This document shows positions 46,870 through 55,122 of a stretch of DNA of 64,000 nt, one piece after another; position 1 is the first letter of the stretch; the number at the start of each line of letters is the position of its first letter. The stretch covers positions 1 through 64,000 of the forward strand of contig JACKDC010000004.1 in NCBI GenBank assembly GCA_020633725.1, in the 5' to 3' direction. Position numbers and translations under genes: made by a program. Source of the DNA: Candidatus Latescibacterota bacterium. GTDB lineage: Bacteria; Krumholzibacteriota; Krumholzibacteriia; JACNKJ01. The notes under the pieces were generated by a model. The model worked only from the letters and a program-made list of their open reading frames with translations. It was not told the origin of the DNA and did not search any database.

Positions 46870-46912
46870 AATGTATGCCAGGCGAATCAAGGAGGGGTAA
46901 AGATCCCGTGAA
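46870..46912 (-). promoter_or_regulatory. Candidate Pho box and -10 of phoB
   Basis: Minus-strand pentamers TTCAC (46908-46912), TTTAC (46897-46901), TTGAT (46886-46890), each 11 bp apart, then -10 TACATT (46870-46875) 10 nt further. The same layout as upstream of pstS. Confidence 0.6.
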
Positions 46913-47062
46913 GAGAACCTTGTGCCGCCGAAAATGTAGCTCCGCGCATATGGGGGCAGCCAGGGGCGCACAGCCACAGGATCGAGGGTGACAACCGCGT
47001 TCACAGCCCAAGATCTGGGTGCTCGAGGGCCAGATACAATCTCGACGGCACAAGGCAAGGGC

Positions 47063-47091
47063 AAGGGAGCCCCCGTGGGAGCTCCCTTTTC
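47063..47091 (+). terminator. Hairpin with short T run
   Basis: AAGGGAGC (47063-47070) pairs with GCTCCCTT (47081-47088), 10-nt loop, followed by TT. Weak terminator on the plus strand; no plus-strand gene precedes it closely. Confidence 0.3.
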
Positions 47092-47097
47092 GCATTC

Positions 47098-47246
47098 GCG
47101 TCACTCGGCCACACGAGCGATCGGTTTGGCCGAGCGTCACTCTGCCCGCGAGCAGGCGCGTGTCCGGGTCGCGTCACTCTGCCCGCGAGCGAGCCTTGTG
47201 TCCGGGTCGCGCGCCTTCGAAGCGGCGCGCGAGAGGACACGCGTCT
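47098..47246. repeat. Imperfect 36-38 nt tandem repeat
   Basis: Units starting with GCGTCACTC at 47098, 47134 and 47171; the last two are closely similar over 37-38 nt, sharing 'CTCTGCCCGCGAGC' and a 'TGTCCGGGTC' end. The first unit is diverged. A degenerate unit follows at 47209, and GCGTCAC recurs at 47247. Non-coding. Confidence 0.7.
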
Positions 47247-47249
47247 GCG

Positions 47250-48863
47250 TCACTTCAGGAGCACCCCCCGCGCGTACTGGCTCAGGCCGCCGGCGCTGGC
47301 CCGCAGGAAGTAGACCCCGCTGGGCATGGCGCGGCCGTCGGCGTTCCGGCCGTCCCAGCTGAGGGTCACGGGTCCCGCCGCGTCCACGCTACGCAAGAAG
47401 CTCCGCACGAGCCGGCCCTGCAGATCCAGGACCTCGAGGCTCACGGGTCCCGCCGAGGGGGCCAGGAAGCGGATCGAGGTCTTGGGGTTGAACGGGTTCG
47501 GGTAGACGGACAGCCCCAGGTTGCCGGCGGGGGTGGGGCCCTCGACGGCGGTCAGGTCGTCGTAGTCCAGGGTCACGGAGATGCGGTAGCGCTGGACGTC
47601 CGTGCCGCTGATCCGCTTCACCCGCAGGTAGAAGGTGCCGGCCGGGAGCAGGTAGTCGGTGATGACCTCCAGGCCGCCGAGGCCGGTGTCGTTCACGTCC
47701 AGCAGGATGTTCTCGCCGGTGGCGCCGTCGCGCAGCTCGAGCCCCAGGTCCATGATCTGGTTCGTCCAGATGGGGGTGGTGCCCAGGTAGTAGTAGGAGC
47801 CGACCGGCTGCAGAATCGCGTCGAGGCGGATGGGCGCCGGGGCGGTGATGGAGAGCCAGTCCTCGTCGTTGGTGTCGGGCAGGCAGAAATCGTTGAAGAT
47901 CTGCGTGCCGGTGAAGAAGCCCAGGTCGGTGGCGAGATCGTAGCTGTCGTTGGGCTCGTAGGGGTCGCCGTAGAGGCGGCTGGCGCCGCGGATGTCGTCG
48001 TCCTGCGGGCCGAGGAAGTTGGTGCAGAGATTGGCCTCCATCAGCTTCTGGCAGCTCAGCGGCGTCACGTGCTGCAGGCCCAGGCAGTGGCCGTGCTCGT
48101 GCATCACCACGTTGCGGAAGAAGCGGTAGTCGGCGTTGCTGTTGCCCCAGTTCTCGTCGGTGTCCAGCACCATGTCGCCGCCGGAGTTGGGAAAGTAGTT
48201 GTAGGCGAGGACGTTGTTGACGCCGTCGATGTGGTGGCCGCCGATGCGCACGTCGCCGCGCACGCCGAGGATGCCGGGGCTCGAGAGCCAGTTGGCGCCG
48301 TCGTCGCCCTCGGGGACGTAGGTCACGCCCACGTGGCCGCCCCAGTCGGCGAAGCAGTCGGCGAAGATCTGCTTCCACTCGGCCTCGGTGGCGAAGAGCG
48401 CGTTCATGCGCGCGTGCAGGATCGACGCCGACGTCGGCTCGCCCGCGCCGCCGGTGATGATGAGCCCGTCGGGCACGAAGCTGTAGGTCAGGATGATGGG
48501 CTCGCCGTTCAGCGGGAAGTAGCCGCTCGCCGTGTTGGTCCAGCGGCCGCCGAGGAGATAGCGGTCGCCGTCCTCGCCGGTCCACGTGGGCAGGCGGCGA
48601 AGGATCGCGTCGACCTGCTCCTTCGGCGTGTCGGGCGCCAGGCAGAGCGCGATCGTGTCGTCGCCGACGCAGGTCGCCACCGCGGTTTCGCCGTAGAGCT
48701 CGGCGAGGGTCATGAACATGATCTGGTCGACGTAGTTCTCGATCAGCGCGCGGCCGAGGGGGCTGCTGCAGTCCTCGGGCGCCGTGGCGGCCGCGGCGGG
48801 CAACGCGATGCTGAGCAGCAGCGCGCCGGTAGCCAGGAGTCGCAGGGTTCGCAACGTTGGCAT
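47250..48863 (-). CDS. Secreted M10-like (matrixin) metalloprotease with FlgD-like C-terminal domain
   Basis: 537 aa from ATG 48863. Signal peptide ~1-25 (AAAATAPED). A propeptide-like region includes 'CVGDDTIALCLAPDTP' with two Cys. The catalytic zinc motif 'HEHGHCLGLQH' (HExxHxxGxxH) and Met-turn 'SCQKLMEAN' place it with metzincins. Residues ~330-440 form a beta domain. The last ~85 residues are a FlgD Ig-like sorting/secretion module with 'GLSVYPNPFNPKTSIRF' and 'WDGRNADGRAMPSGVYFLRA'. Likely extracellular. Paralogue of the next gene. Promoter at 48925-48953. Confidence 0.85.
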   Translation of the reverse strand: MPTLRTLRLLATGALLLSIALPAAAATAPEDCSSPLGRALIENYVDQIMFMTLAELYGETAVATCVGDDTIALCLAPDTPKEQVDAILRRLPTWTGEDGDRYLLGGRWTNTASGYFPLNGEPIILTYSFVPDGLIITGGAGEPTSASILHARMNALFATEAEWKQIFADCFADWGGHVGVTYVPEGDDGANWLSSPGILGVRGDVRIGGHHIDGVNNVLAYNYFPNSGGDMVLDTDENWGNSNADYRFFRNVVMHEHGHCLGLQHVTPLSCQKLMEANLCTNFLGPQDDDIRGASRLYGDPYEPNDSYDLATDLGFFTGTQIFNDFCLPDTNDEDWLSITAPAPIRLDAILQPVGSYYYLGTTPIWTNQIMDLGLELRDGATGENILLDVNDTGLGGLEVITDYLLPAGTFYLRVKRISGTDVQRYRISVTLDYDDLTAVEGPTPAGNLGLSVYPNPFNPKTSIRFLAPSAGPVSLEVLDLQGRLVRSFLRSVDAAGPVTLSWDGRNADGRAMPSGVYFLRASAGGLSQYARGVLLK

Positions 48864-48924
48864 GAGTACCGTCCTGTCTCGGGTGCAAGGACGTGCGCCG
48901 GCCCGGCCGGCGCGGAGCGTCTCA

Positions 48925-48953
48925 ATTATAGCGGGGCCGGTCGGAGGCGGCCA
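48925..48953 (-). promoter_or_regulatory. Promoter of the first metalloprotease gene
   Basis: Consensus -10 TATAAT (48925-48930) on the minus strand with a weak -35 TGGCCG (48948-48953) at 17 nt. Confidence 0.55.
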
Positions 48954-48978
48954 CCGCGAACCCCGGCCTGCGGTCGCA

Positions 48979-49010
48979 ATAAAAACGGGGGTTTCCGCCG
49001 GAAACCCCCG
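48979..49010 (-). terminator. Rho-independent terminator after the second metalloprotease gene
   Basis: Minus-strand stem of 11 bp (49010-49000 with 48996-48986), 3-nt loop, followed by TTTTTATT. It separates the two paralogous protease genes, showing they are independent transcripts. Confidence 0.9.
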
Positions 49011-49036
49011 CTGTTCACTGTCCGAGTGTCGCGACG

Positions 49037-50653
49037 CTACTTCAGCAGCAGCGCCCTCACCGTCTCGCTCGCGCCGCCGCTGGTGGCGCGAATGAAGTAC
49101 AGGCCGCTGGGCGCCGGGCTGCCCGCGTCGTCGCGGCCGTTCCACGACACCTGCATCCACTCGCCGCCGGGGGCTTCCTGCGCGAAGCTCTTCACGCGAC
49201 GGCCCTGCACGTTGAACACGTCCAGGCTCACCGGGCCGGCCTCGTGCACGTAGAAGCGCGCGGTGGTCTTGGGGTTGAACGGCGTCGGGTAGACGCTGAG
49301 CCCCAGCCCGCGCACGGGCACGCTGCCGTCGGCGACGCCGGTGGCGTCGTTCAGCGTCAGATCCATGTTGATCGTGTACCGCTGCACGTCGTTGCCGGCG
49401 AAGCGGCGCACGCGGATCCAGTACTCACCCGCGGGAAGCGAGTAGGCCGTCAGGGTCTCGAGCCCGCCGGCCGGCGCGTCGTTCAGCGTCTCCACCACGG
49501 TGATGCCGTCGGTGCCGGTGCGGATCTCGATGCCCAGGTCCATGATCTCGTTGGTGTAGATGGGCACGCCGTCCACGGTGTAGAAGCTGCCGATCGGCTG
49601 CAGGATGAAGTCCAGCAGCATGTCGTTGGCCAGCGTGAAGTGGTAGTAGTCCGAGTCGGCGGAGGCGGTCAACGAGACGTTGGCCTGGGTCACGTGCTCC
49701 GCGCCCAGCGCGCCCCAGTCGGTGGCGTCGACCGCGGTGTTGTTGATCTCCAGATAGTCGCCGTAGTTGCGCATGCCGCCGCGGATGTCGTCGTCCTGCG
49801 GACCGTAGATGCTGCCATCATAGAACGGCTCCATCAGCTGGCGATTGCTGGCGTCGATGTGGCCGAGGCCGTGGCCATGGCCGTGCTCGTGCATGGTCAC
49901 GTTGCGCAGGAAGCGGTAGTCGTTGTTGGGATTGGCCCAGTTCTCGGTGGTGTCGAAGACCATGTCGCCGCCGCTGGCCGGGTAGTAGGTGTAGGCCAGG
50001 GTGTTGCTGGCGCCGTCGATGAAGTGTCCGCCGATGCGCACGTCGCCGCGCGTGCCCAGGATGCCGAGGCTGCCGGGGAAGCTGGCGCCGTCGTCGTTGG
50101 GCTCGTAGATGTAGGTGATCCCGATGAACTCGGCCCAGCGCGCGAAGCAGTCGGCGAAGATCTGCTTCCACTCGGCCTCGGTGGCGAACTGCGAATTCAG
50201 GGTCGCGAAGAGGATCGAGGGGGACGGGGACTCGCCCGTTCCGCCCGGGATGACCACGCCGTCGGGGATGAAGCTGTAGGTCAGCGTGATCGGCTCGCCC
50301 AGGATGCCCGAGAAGCCGCTCGCGAAGACGGTCCAGCGGCCGACGCGGTTGTAGCGGTCGCCGTCATCGCCGGTCCAGGTGGGCAGCTTGCGGAGCAGTT
50401 CCTCGACCACCTCGGGCGGCGTGTCGGCCGCAAGGCAGAGGGCCATGTCGTCGGTCATGATGCAGGCCTCGGCCTGGTTCAGGCCGTAGAAGCGCTGGAG
50501 GTCGTTGGCCACCTGCTGGGCCACGATGTTGTCGATCATCTGGACCGCGTTCTGGTCCAGGAAGGGCGTGTCGGAGACGGCAAAGGCCGGCACGGCCGCC
50601 ACGAGCATGGCGAGCGCGAGCCCCGTCTTCGCGAGGCGGGAGAGACTGGACAT
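49037..50653 (-). CDS. Secreted M10-like metalloprotease with FlgD-like C-terminal domain (paralogue)
   Basis: 538 aa from ATG 50653 (AAGGA ~10 nt upstream; ATG 50662 lacks room for a site). Signal peptide ~1-25 (AFA before VSDTPF). Zinc motif 'HEHGHGHGLGH' and Met-turn 'SNRQLMEPF'. The same architecture as the neighbour, including 'LPTWTGDDGDRY', 'FATEAEWKQIFADCFA' and 'GPQDDDIRG'. The C-terminus is a FlgD-like domain with 'VYPTPFNPKTTARF' and 'PSGLYFIRATSGGASE'. The shared segment identity suggests a tandem duplication; the two proteases diverge mainly in the beta domain. Confidence 0.85.
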   Translation of the reverse strand: MSSLSRLAKTGLALAMLVAAVPAFAVSDTPFLDQNAVQMIDNIVAQQVANDLQRFYGLNQAEACIMTDDMALCLAADTPPEVVEELLRKLPTWTGDDGDRYNRVGRWTVFASGFSGILGEPITLTYSFIPDGVVIPGGTGESPSPSILFATLNSQFATEAEWKQIFADCFARWAEFIGITYIYEPNDDGASFPGSLGILGTRGDVRIGGHFIDGASNTLAYTYYPASGGDMVFDTTENWANPNNDYRFLRNVTMHEHGHGHGLGHIDASNRQLMEPFYDGSIYGPQDDDIRGGMRNYGDYLEINNTAVDATDWGALGAEHVTQANVSLTASADSDYYHFTLANDMLLDFILQPIGSFYTVDGVPIYTNEIMDLGIEIRTGTDGITVVETLNDAPAGGLETLTAYSLPAGEYWIRVRRFAGNDVQRYTINMDLTLNDATGVADGSVPVRGLGLSVYPTPFNPKTTARFYVHEAGPVSLDVFNVQGRRVKSFAQEAPGGEWMQVSWNGRDDAGSPAPSGLYFIRATSGGASETVRALLLK

Positions 50654-50709
50654 TGAAACCATCCTTGAGCGTGGCCGGTGAACGGAATCTGGGCGATCGC
50701 GGTTCTGCG

Positions 50710-50738
50710 AGTATAGCACGAGTCGCGCCCAGGGTCCA
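50710..50738 (-). promoter_or_regulatory. Promoter of the second metalloprotease gene
   Basis: -10 TATACT (50710-50715), 17-nt spacer, -35 TGGACC (50733-50738) on the minus strand. Confidence 0.55.
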
Positions 50739-50823
50739 CGGCTCTGTTCGGCAAGTGACGTAACTGCAAGGAAGTACAGGCATTGCTGGGCATGAACTCG
50801 GGATCGCGGGGAAGGCTCGTCGC

Positions 50824-51267
50824 TCAGGCCAGATGTCCCTGGGCCGGCGGCGCGAACTCCAGCTCCAGGATCTCGCCCGGCCGGGCGCGCAGCAGCTCCT
50901 CGCAGGGCTCCAGCAGGGTGACCACCACCGGGAAGCCGAGGTCGATCACGAAGCAGCGGGCGGTCGCGTCCACGCTGAGCAGCCGCCCCCGGGCGCCTTC
51001 GAGCTCGTCCTTGTGGAACTCCAGCCAGGGCACCCGGACCGAGGCGCCATGCCGCGGGATGATCCGCTTGCAGTCGAAAACCGCAGGATTCACAACGAGT
51101 TGGACGTCGCCCACCGCCGGCGGCGCCTGCCCGCCGAGGAATAGCCAGAGCGGATGCGTGCCGCTGCGGGGCTTGAACAGGATGCTCTCGCCCCGGATCT
51201 GGATGACGCTCCCGGGCACCAGGGCGCTCGCCCACACCTCGGCGAATCGGCGCTGCTCCGCTTGCAT
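50824..51267 (-). CDS. Hypothetical protein, possible PilZ-like beta domain
   Basis: 147 aa, no signal peptide, ATG 51267 with GAGGAGC ~5 nt upstream. Mostly beta-strand prediction: 'SVIQIRGESILFKP', 'VQLVVNPAVFDCKRI', 'CFVIDLGFPVVVTLLE', 'ILELEFAPP'. The strand pattern and 'LVPGSVIQIRG' start could fit a small beta-barrel, but no PilZ RxxxR motif is present. No family assigned. Divergent from hisC, with a possible TAAACT -10 at 51312-51317 overlapped by an inverted repeat (TCGAGT 51309-51314 / ACTCGA 51319-51324). Confidence 0.5.
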   Translation of the reverse strand: MQAEQRRFAEVWASALVPGSVIQIRGESILFKPRSGTHPLWLFLGGQAPPAVGDVQLVVNPAVFDCKRIIPRHGASVRVPWLEFHKDELEGARGRLLSVDATARCFVIDLGFPVVVTLLEPCEELLRARPGEILELEFAPPAQGHLA

Positions 51268-51344
51268 GACGCTCCTCGGGGCCTCGTGGGAGTGGGGGCA
51301 AGTCCACTTCGAGTTTAGACTCGATTTGCCGGACCGGCCAGCGC

Positions 51345-51373
51345 TTGCCCGGCGTGAGGGCAGCCGCTAAGCT
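51345..51373 (+). promoter_or_regulatory. Candidate promoter of hisC
   Basis: TTGCCC (51345-51350), 17-nt spacer, TAAGCT (51368-51373). The 5' leader to ATG 51421 is about 41 nt. Confidence 0.4.
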
Positions 51374-51420
51374 CGCGCGGGCGCCCTGCGGCGCCCGTCA
51401 CCCCAGCCCCGGAGCCGTCC

Positions 51421-52512
51421 ATGCCGCTCGTCCCCAAGGCCATCAGGGATCTCAAGCCCTACACTCCCGGCAAGCCCATCGCCGAGGTCAAGCGCGAGCT
51501 GGGACTCACCCGCGTGGTCAAGCTGGCCAGCAACGAGAACCCCTGGGGGCCCAGCCCGAAGGCGCTGGCGGCCATCGCCGCGGCCACGGGCGAACTGCAC
51601 CGCTACCCCGACATGGCCGCGCGCGAGCTGCGCGAAGCCCTGGCGCGCCGCTTCGACGTGCGCCTGGAGAACGTGGCCGTGGGCAGCGGCAGCGAGGGCA
51701 TCATGGGCACGGTGATGCGCACCTTCCTCTGCGACGAGGACGAGATCCTCACCGCCGAGAACACCTTCGTGGGCTTCATGGTGCTGGCGCGCGGCAGCGG
51801 CAACAAGCTCACCCTGGTGCCGCGCCGGCCCGACTACCGCTACGACCTGGCGGCCATGGGCGAGGCGGTGAACGAGTACACGAAGATCATCTACCTCGCG
51901 AATCCGGACAATCCCACCGGCACCATCTTCACGCGCGACGAGTTCGACGCCTTCATGAGCAAGGTCCCGGCGCGCTGCCTGGTGATCTACGACGAGGCCT
52001 ACTTCGAGTTCACCGCCGCCGAGCCGTCCTTTCCCGATTCCATGACCTACCGCTACGACAACGTCATCACCCTGCGCACCTTCTCCAAGGCCTACGGCCT
52101 GGCCGGCGTGCGCATCGGCTACGGCTTCGCGCACGACGAGCTGGTGGGCAACCTGATGAAGGTCAAGCTGCCCTTCGAGCCCAGCCTCCTGGCGCAGGTC
52201 GCCGGCCTGGCGGCGCTGGAGGACGAGGACTTCCTCCGCCGCACCGTCACGGGCACGGCGGCCGGCCTCGCGACGCTGCGCGACGGGCTCGAAGACGCGG
52301 GCTTCACCGTGCTGCCCAGCCATACCAACTTCCTCGCGGTGGACGGCGGCGACGCCGCACGCGTGGACGCCCTCTGCCGGCGCCTGCTGGAGCAGGGCGT
52401 GGTGGTCCGGCCGCTCACGGCCTTCGGCTTCCCGTCGCTGTTCAGGGTCAGCGTGGGGACCGCCGACGAGAACGCCGCCTTCCTGGAGGCGCTCGAGCAC
52501 TGCCAGGTCTGA
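51421..52512 (+). CDS. hisC: Histidinol-phosphate aminotransferase
   Basis: 363 aa, class II PLP aminotransferase. 'KLASNENPWGPSP' near the N-terminus, 'ANPDNPTGTIF' (~160-170), 'VIYDEAYFEF' and PLP-binding Lys223 in 'RTFSKAYGLAGVRIGYG' are the HisC signature, with 'LPSHTNFLAV' near the C-terminus. Transaminates imidazole acetol phosphate with glutamate in histidine synthesis; members of the family also act on aromatic amino acids. No other his gene lies nearby, so an aromatic aminotransferase role is also possible in this Trp/chorismate-rich region. Confidence 0.92.
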   Translation: MPLVPKAIRDLKPYTPGKPIAEVKRELGLTRVVKLASNENPWGPSPKALAAIAAATGELHRYPDMAARELREALARRFDVRLENVAVGSGSEGIMGTVMRTFLCDEDEILTAENTFVGFMVLARGSGNKLTLVPRRPDYRYDLAAMGEAVNEYTKIIYLANPDNPTGTIFTRDEFDAFMSKVPARCLVIYDEAYFEFTAAEPSFPDSMTYRYDNVITLRTFSKAYGLAGVRIGYGFAHDELVGNLMKVKLPFEPSLLAQVAGLAALEDEDFLRRTVTGTAAGLATLRDGLEDAGFTVLPSHTNFLAVDGGDAARVDALCRRLLEQGVVVRPLTAFGFPSLFRVSVGTADENAAFLEALEHCQV

Positions 52513-52550
52513 GGCATCGCGCTAATTCGGCCACTGACAGCCGGTTTCCC

Positions 52551-52580
52551 TTGCCCGGGGCCCCGCGGCCCCGCTAGGAT
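52551..52580 (+). promoter_or_regulatory. Candidate promoter of the four-gene membrane cassette
   Basis: TTGCCC (52551-52556), 18-nt spacer, TAGGAT (52575-52580), ~45 nt before the ATG at 52632, which has AGCGAGGAAG upstream. Confidence 0.4.
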
Positions 52581-52631
52581 GGCCCCAGCCGGCCCGGCGC
52601 CCGCGCCACGGCCCAGCCCAAGCGAGGAAGC

Positions 52632-53513
52632 ATGCGAAGTAGCAGTGGCAGCCCGGCGCGAATGGCCGCGCCCCTCCTGGCCTTCCTGACCTGCGCGGCG
52701 AGCGCGGTCCCGGCCCACGCCCAGGAGCCGGGGGGCTGGGGGCTCCGCAACGAGAACCTCTCGGCGCTGGTGCTCTTCGTCGTCTTCTCGGTGGTGATCC
52801 TGATCAGCATCCGCATGGCGCGCATGGGCCGCTCGCTCTACGTGCGCCGCATCGCGGGACTGAACGCCGTGGAGGAGGCCATCGGCCGTTCCACCGAGCT
52901 CGGCCGCAAGGTGCTCTACGTGCCGGGGATCATGTCCATCGACGAGGTCCAGACCCTGGCCTCCCTGGCCGTGCTCAAGCACGTGGCCAAGCACACCGCC
53001 GAGTACGGCACGCCGCTGGACGTCCCCAACAAGGACCCGCTCACCTTCGCGGCCGCCCGCGAGACGGTCAAGGAGGCCTACCTCGAGGCGGGCCGTCCGG
53101 ACCTCTTCAGCGACGAGATGGTCCACTACGTCACCTACGACCAGTTCGCCTACACCGCGTCGGTGTCGGGCGTGATGGTGCGCGAGAAGCCGGCCGCGAA
53201 CTTCCTCGTGGGCTCGTTCTACGCGGAGAGCCTGCTGCTGGCCGAGGCGGGGCAGTCCACCGGCGCCATCCAGATCGCGGGGACGGCCGAGGTGGCGCAG
53301 ATTCCCTTCTTCGTCGTGACCTGCGACTACACGCTCATCGGCGAGGAGCTCTACGCGGCCAGCGCCTACCTGTCCCGCGAGCCCGTGATGCTGGGCAGCG
53401 TGAAGGGCCAGGACTTCGTCAAGCTGCTGATCCTGCTCTGGATCGTGATCGGCCTGCTCGTCGCCACCTTCTCGGGCAACCTCGCCATGCAGGACTGGCT
53501 GCTGCCCCACTAG
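52632..53513 (+). CDS. Membrane-anchored protein of unknown function (cassette gene 1, DUF6754-like)
   Basis: 293 aa. Signal peptide or first helix (~12-32), a second helix (~43-62, 'SALVLFVVFSVVILISI'), a soluble domain (~65-255) and a C-terminal helix (~262-282). The soluble part begins 'GLNAVEEAIGRSTELGRKVLYVPG' and contains 'MVREKPAANFLVGSFYAESLLLAEAG' and 'ATAEVAQIPFFV'-like strands. I believe this matches DUF6754 but the name is from memory. First of four closely spaced membrane genes. No enzymatic motif seen. Confidence 0.6.
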   Translation: MRSSSGSPARMAAPLLAFLTCAASAVPAHAQEPGGWGLRNENLSALVLFVVFSVVILISIRMARMGRSLYVRRIAGLNAVEEAIGRSTELGRKVLYVPGIMSIDEVQTLASLAVLKHVAKHTAEYGTPLDVPNKDPLTFAAARETVKEAYLEAGRPDLFSDEMVHYVTYDQFAYTASVSGVMVREKPAANFLVGSFYAESLLLAEAGQSTGAIQIAGTAEVAQIPFFVVTCDYTLIGEELYAASAYLSREPVMLGSVKGQDFVKLLILLWIVIGLLVATFSGNLAMQDWLLPH

Positions 53514-53522
53514 GAGACCGCC

Positions 53523-54209
53523 GTGTTCAAGAAGCGCATCCCGCTGCTGCTCACCTTCATCGCCGGCATGTTGCCGATCCTGTCGTTCTTCTTCCGCTCA
53601 CCGGCGGTGATGAACCCGGACGAGGGCGGCAACGGCATCCTGCAGGTCAGCGACACCTTCGAGCAGTGGATGGTCATCCTCGCCGCGGGCGCGCTGCTGC
53701 TGGGCGTGGTGAACGTCTTCCAGGTGAATCTCAAGAAGATCTCCAACCGCGCGCAGGGCTGGCCCTATGCCGGCGTCTTCCTGGTGGCGCTCATCGTGAC
53801 GGCCATCTTCGGCCTCTGGGACGCCTTCGCCCGCGCCGACAACGGCGCCTGGTACGCGCATGCGGCCTACAACTGGATCGTCGAGGCGGGCTTCAAGCCG
53901 CTGCAGGCCACCATGTTCAGCCTGCTGGCCTTCTACGTGGCCTCGGCCGCCTTCCGCGCCTTCCGCGTCCGCAACGTGGAGGCGGCCATCCTGCTGGCCG
54001 CGGCGCTCGTGATCATGCTCGGGGTGAATCCCTACGTCGTGCGCGTCCTGCCCTTCCTGCCGGACGTGACGCAGTGGATCCTGAACATCCCCAATGCCGC
54101 CGCGCAGCGCGGGATCATCATCGGCGCCGCGCTGGGCGCCGCCTCCATGGCGCTGCGCATCCTGATCGGCATCGAGCGCTCCTATCTCGGCCTCCAGAAG
54201 GGGGAGTAG
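53523..54209 (+). CDS. Six-helix membrane protein of unknown function (cassette gene 2)
   Basis: 228 aa from GTG 53523 with GGAGACC upstream. Six hydrophobic helices at about 7-23, 43-62, 78-98, 110-145, 155-180 and 195-215. The second half includes 'PYVVRVLPFLPDVTQWILNIPN' and 'GIIIGAALGAASMALRILIGIERSYLGLQ', which end with a cytoplasmic tail. No channel or enzyme motif recognised. 9 nt after the first cassette gene. Confidence 0.6.
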   Translation: MFKKRIPLLLTFIAGMLPILSFFFRSPAVMNPDEGGNGILQVSDTFEQWMVILAAGALLLGVVNVFQVNLKKISNRAQGWPYAGVFLVALIVTAIFGLWDAFARADNGAWYAHAAYNWIVEAGFKPLQATMFSLLAFYVASAAFRAFRVRNVEAAILLAAALVIMLGVNPYVVRVLPFLPDVTQWILNIPNAAAQRGIIIGAALGAASMALRILIGIERSYLGLQKGE

Positions 54210-54210
54210 C

Positions 54211-55116
54211 GTGAACATCTTCCAGCGGCTGATGAACCTGGACCGGCGCTGGCTCTACCTGCTGGTGGGCCTGGCGGCGGTGATTCCGATCCTCGCGCCG
54301 CTCAACCTGCCGGTGAACGTGGCCGAGTCGGTGCAGGATCTCTACGATCGCGTGGAGAGCCTGCCGGCGGGGTCCACCGTGCTGGCGTCCTTCGACTACG
54401 GTCCGTCCACCGGGCCCGAGAACGACCCCATGGCGGACACCTTCATCCGCCACTGCATGGCGCGCGACCTCAAGGTCGTCTGCATCGCGCTCTACCCGCT
54501 GGGGGGCGTGACGGAGGGGCTCGAGGAGCTGCAGCGCGCGGTGGGCCCGCTCAATCCTCCCGCCGGCGAGCTGGAGAGCACGGCCTTCCCGGGCAAGTTC
54601 TACGGCAAGGACTTCGTCTACCTGGGCTACAAGGACGGCGGCCAGGCCACGATGCGGCAGATGGGCGAGAACGTCCACGCGGTGTTCCCCCAGGAGTACT
54701 TCCAGTCGCCGGTGACGCACTACGAGCTGTCCGACGCGGTGAAGGGCTACGCGGACGTCACCTTCGTGATGAGCTTCGCGACGGGCATCATCGGCGAGTG
54801 GTGGGCCAACCTGGTGAACGCCCAGTACGGGACGCCGGTGGCCGTGGGCTGCACCGCGGTGAGCGCGCCGAAGTACTTCGCCTACTACAAGGCGGGTCAG
54901 ATGTTCGCGCTGTTGCCCGGCCTCAAGGGCGCCGCCGAGTACGAGTATCTGGTGGAGAAGAAGTATCCCCAGGTGGCGGCAGCCACCGCGGCGGACATCT
55001 ACAACGCCGGCAAGGGCTGGGACGTGCAGTCCATCGTCTACTCCATCATCACGCTGTTCATCATCATCGGCAACGTCGGCTTCCTCGTGGAGCGGCGCCA
55101 GCGCGGGAGAGGGTAG
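54211..55116 (+). CDS. Membrane-anchored protein with large soluble domain (cassette gene 3)
   Basis: 301 aa from GTG 54211, 1 nt after the previous stop. Membrane helices near 13-32 and 268-290. The ~230-residue middle has a Rossmann-like layout ('GSTVLASFDYGPSTGPENDPMADTFIRHCMARDLKVVCIALYP', 'DFVYLGYKDGGQATMRQMGENV', 'AVGCTAVSAPKYFAYYKAGQMFALLPGLKGAAEYEYL'). The latter segment is Gly/Tyr-rich and looks like a substrate loop. Function unknown; predicted extracytoplasmic. The most distinctive protein of the cassette. Confidence 0.6.
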   Translation: MNIFQRLMNLDRRWLYLLVGLAAVIPILAPLNLPVNVAESVQDLYDRVESLPAGSTVLASFDYGPSTGPENDPMADTFIRHCMARDLKVVCIALYPLGGVTEGLEELQRAVGPLNPPAGELESTAFPGKFYGKDFVYLGYKDGGQATMRQMGENVHAVFPQEYFQSPVTHYELSDAVKGYADVTFVMSFATGIIGEWWANLVNAQYGTPVAVGCTAVSAPKYFAYYKAGQMFALLPGLKGAAEYEYLVEKKYPQVAAATAADIYNAGKGWDVQSIVYSIITLFIIIGNVGFLVERRQRGRG

Positions 55117-55122
55117 GAACCT

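Larger units (their letters stand above)
46913..47249. other. Intergenic region between phoB and the metalloprotease gene
   Basis: About 340 bases with no supportable gene. It contains a plus-strand -10-like TACAAT (47035-47040), a hairpin with 8-bp stem (47063-47070 with 47081-47088) followed by TTTT, and ~37-nt imperfect tandem repeats from 47098. A second 7-bp hairpin (47209-47215 with 47224-47230) lies downstream of the metalloprotease stop but lacks a T run. Confidence 0.5.

Noticed and set aside
47035..47091. Small RNA with promoter (TACAAT) and terminator
   Set aside because: The -35 is not recognisable, the T run is only four long and the RNA would be ~45 nt; kept only as a weak hairpin.
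47098..47246. CRISPR array
   Set aside because: Units adjoin without spacers and differ internally; no cas genes in the window.
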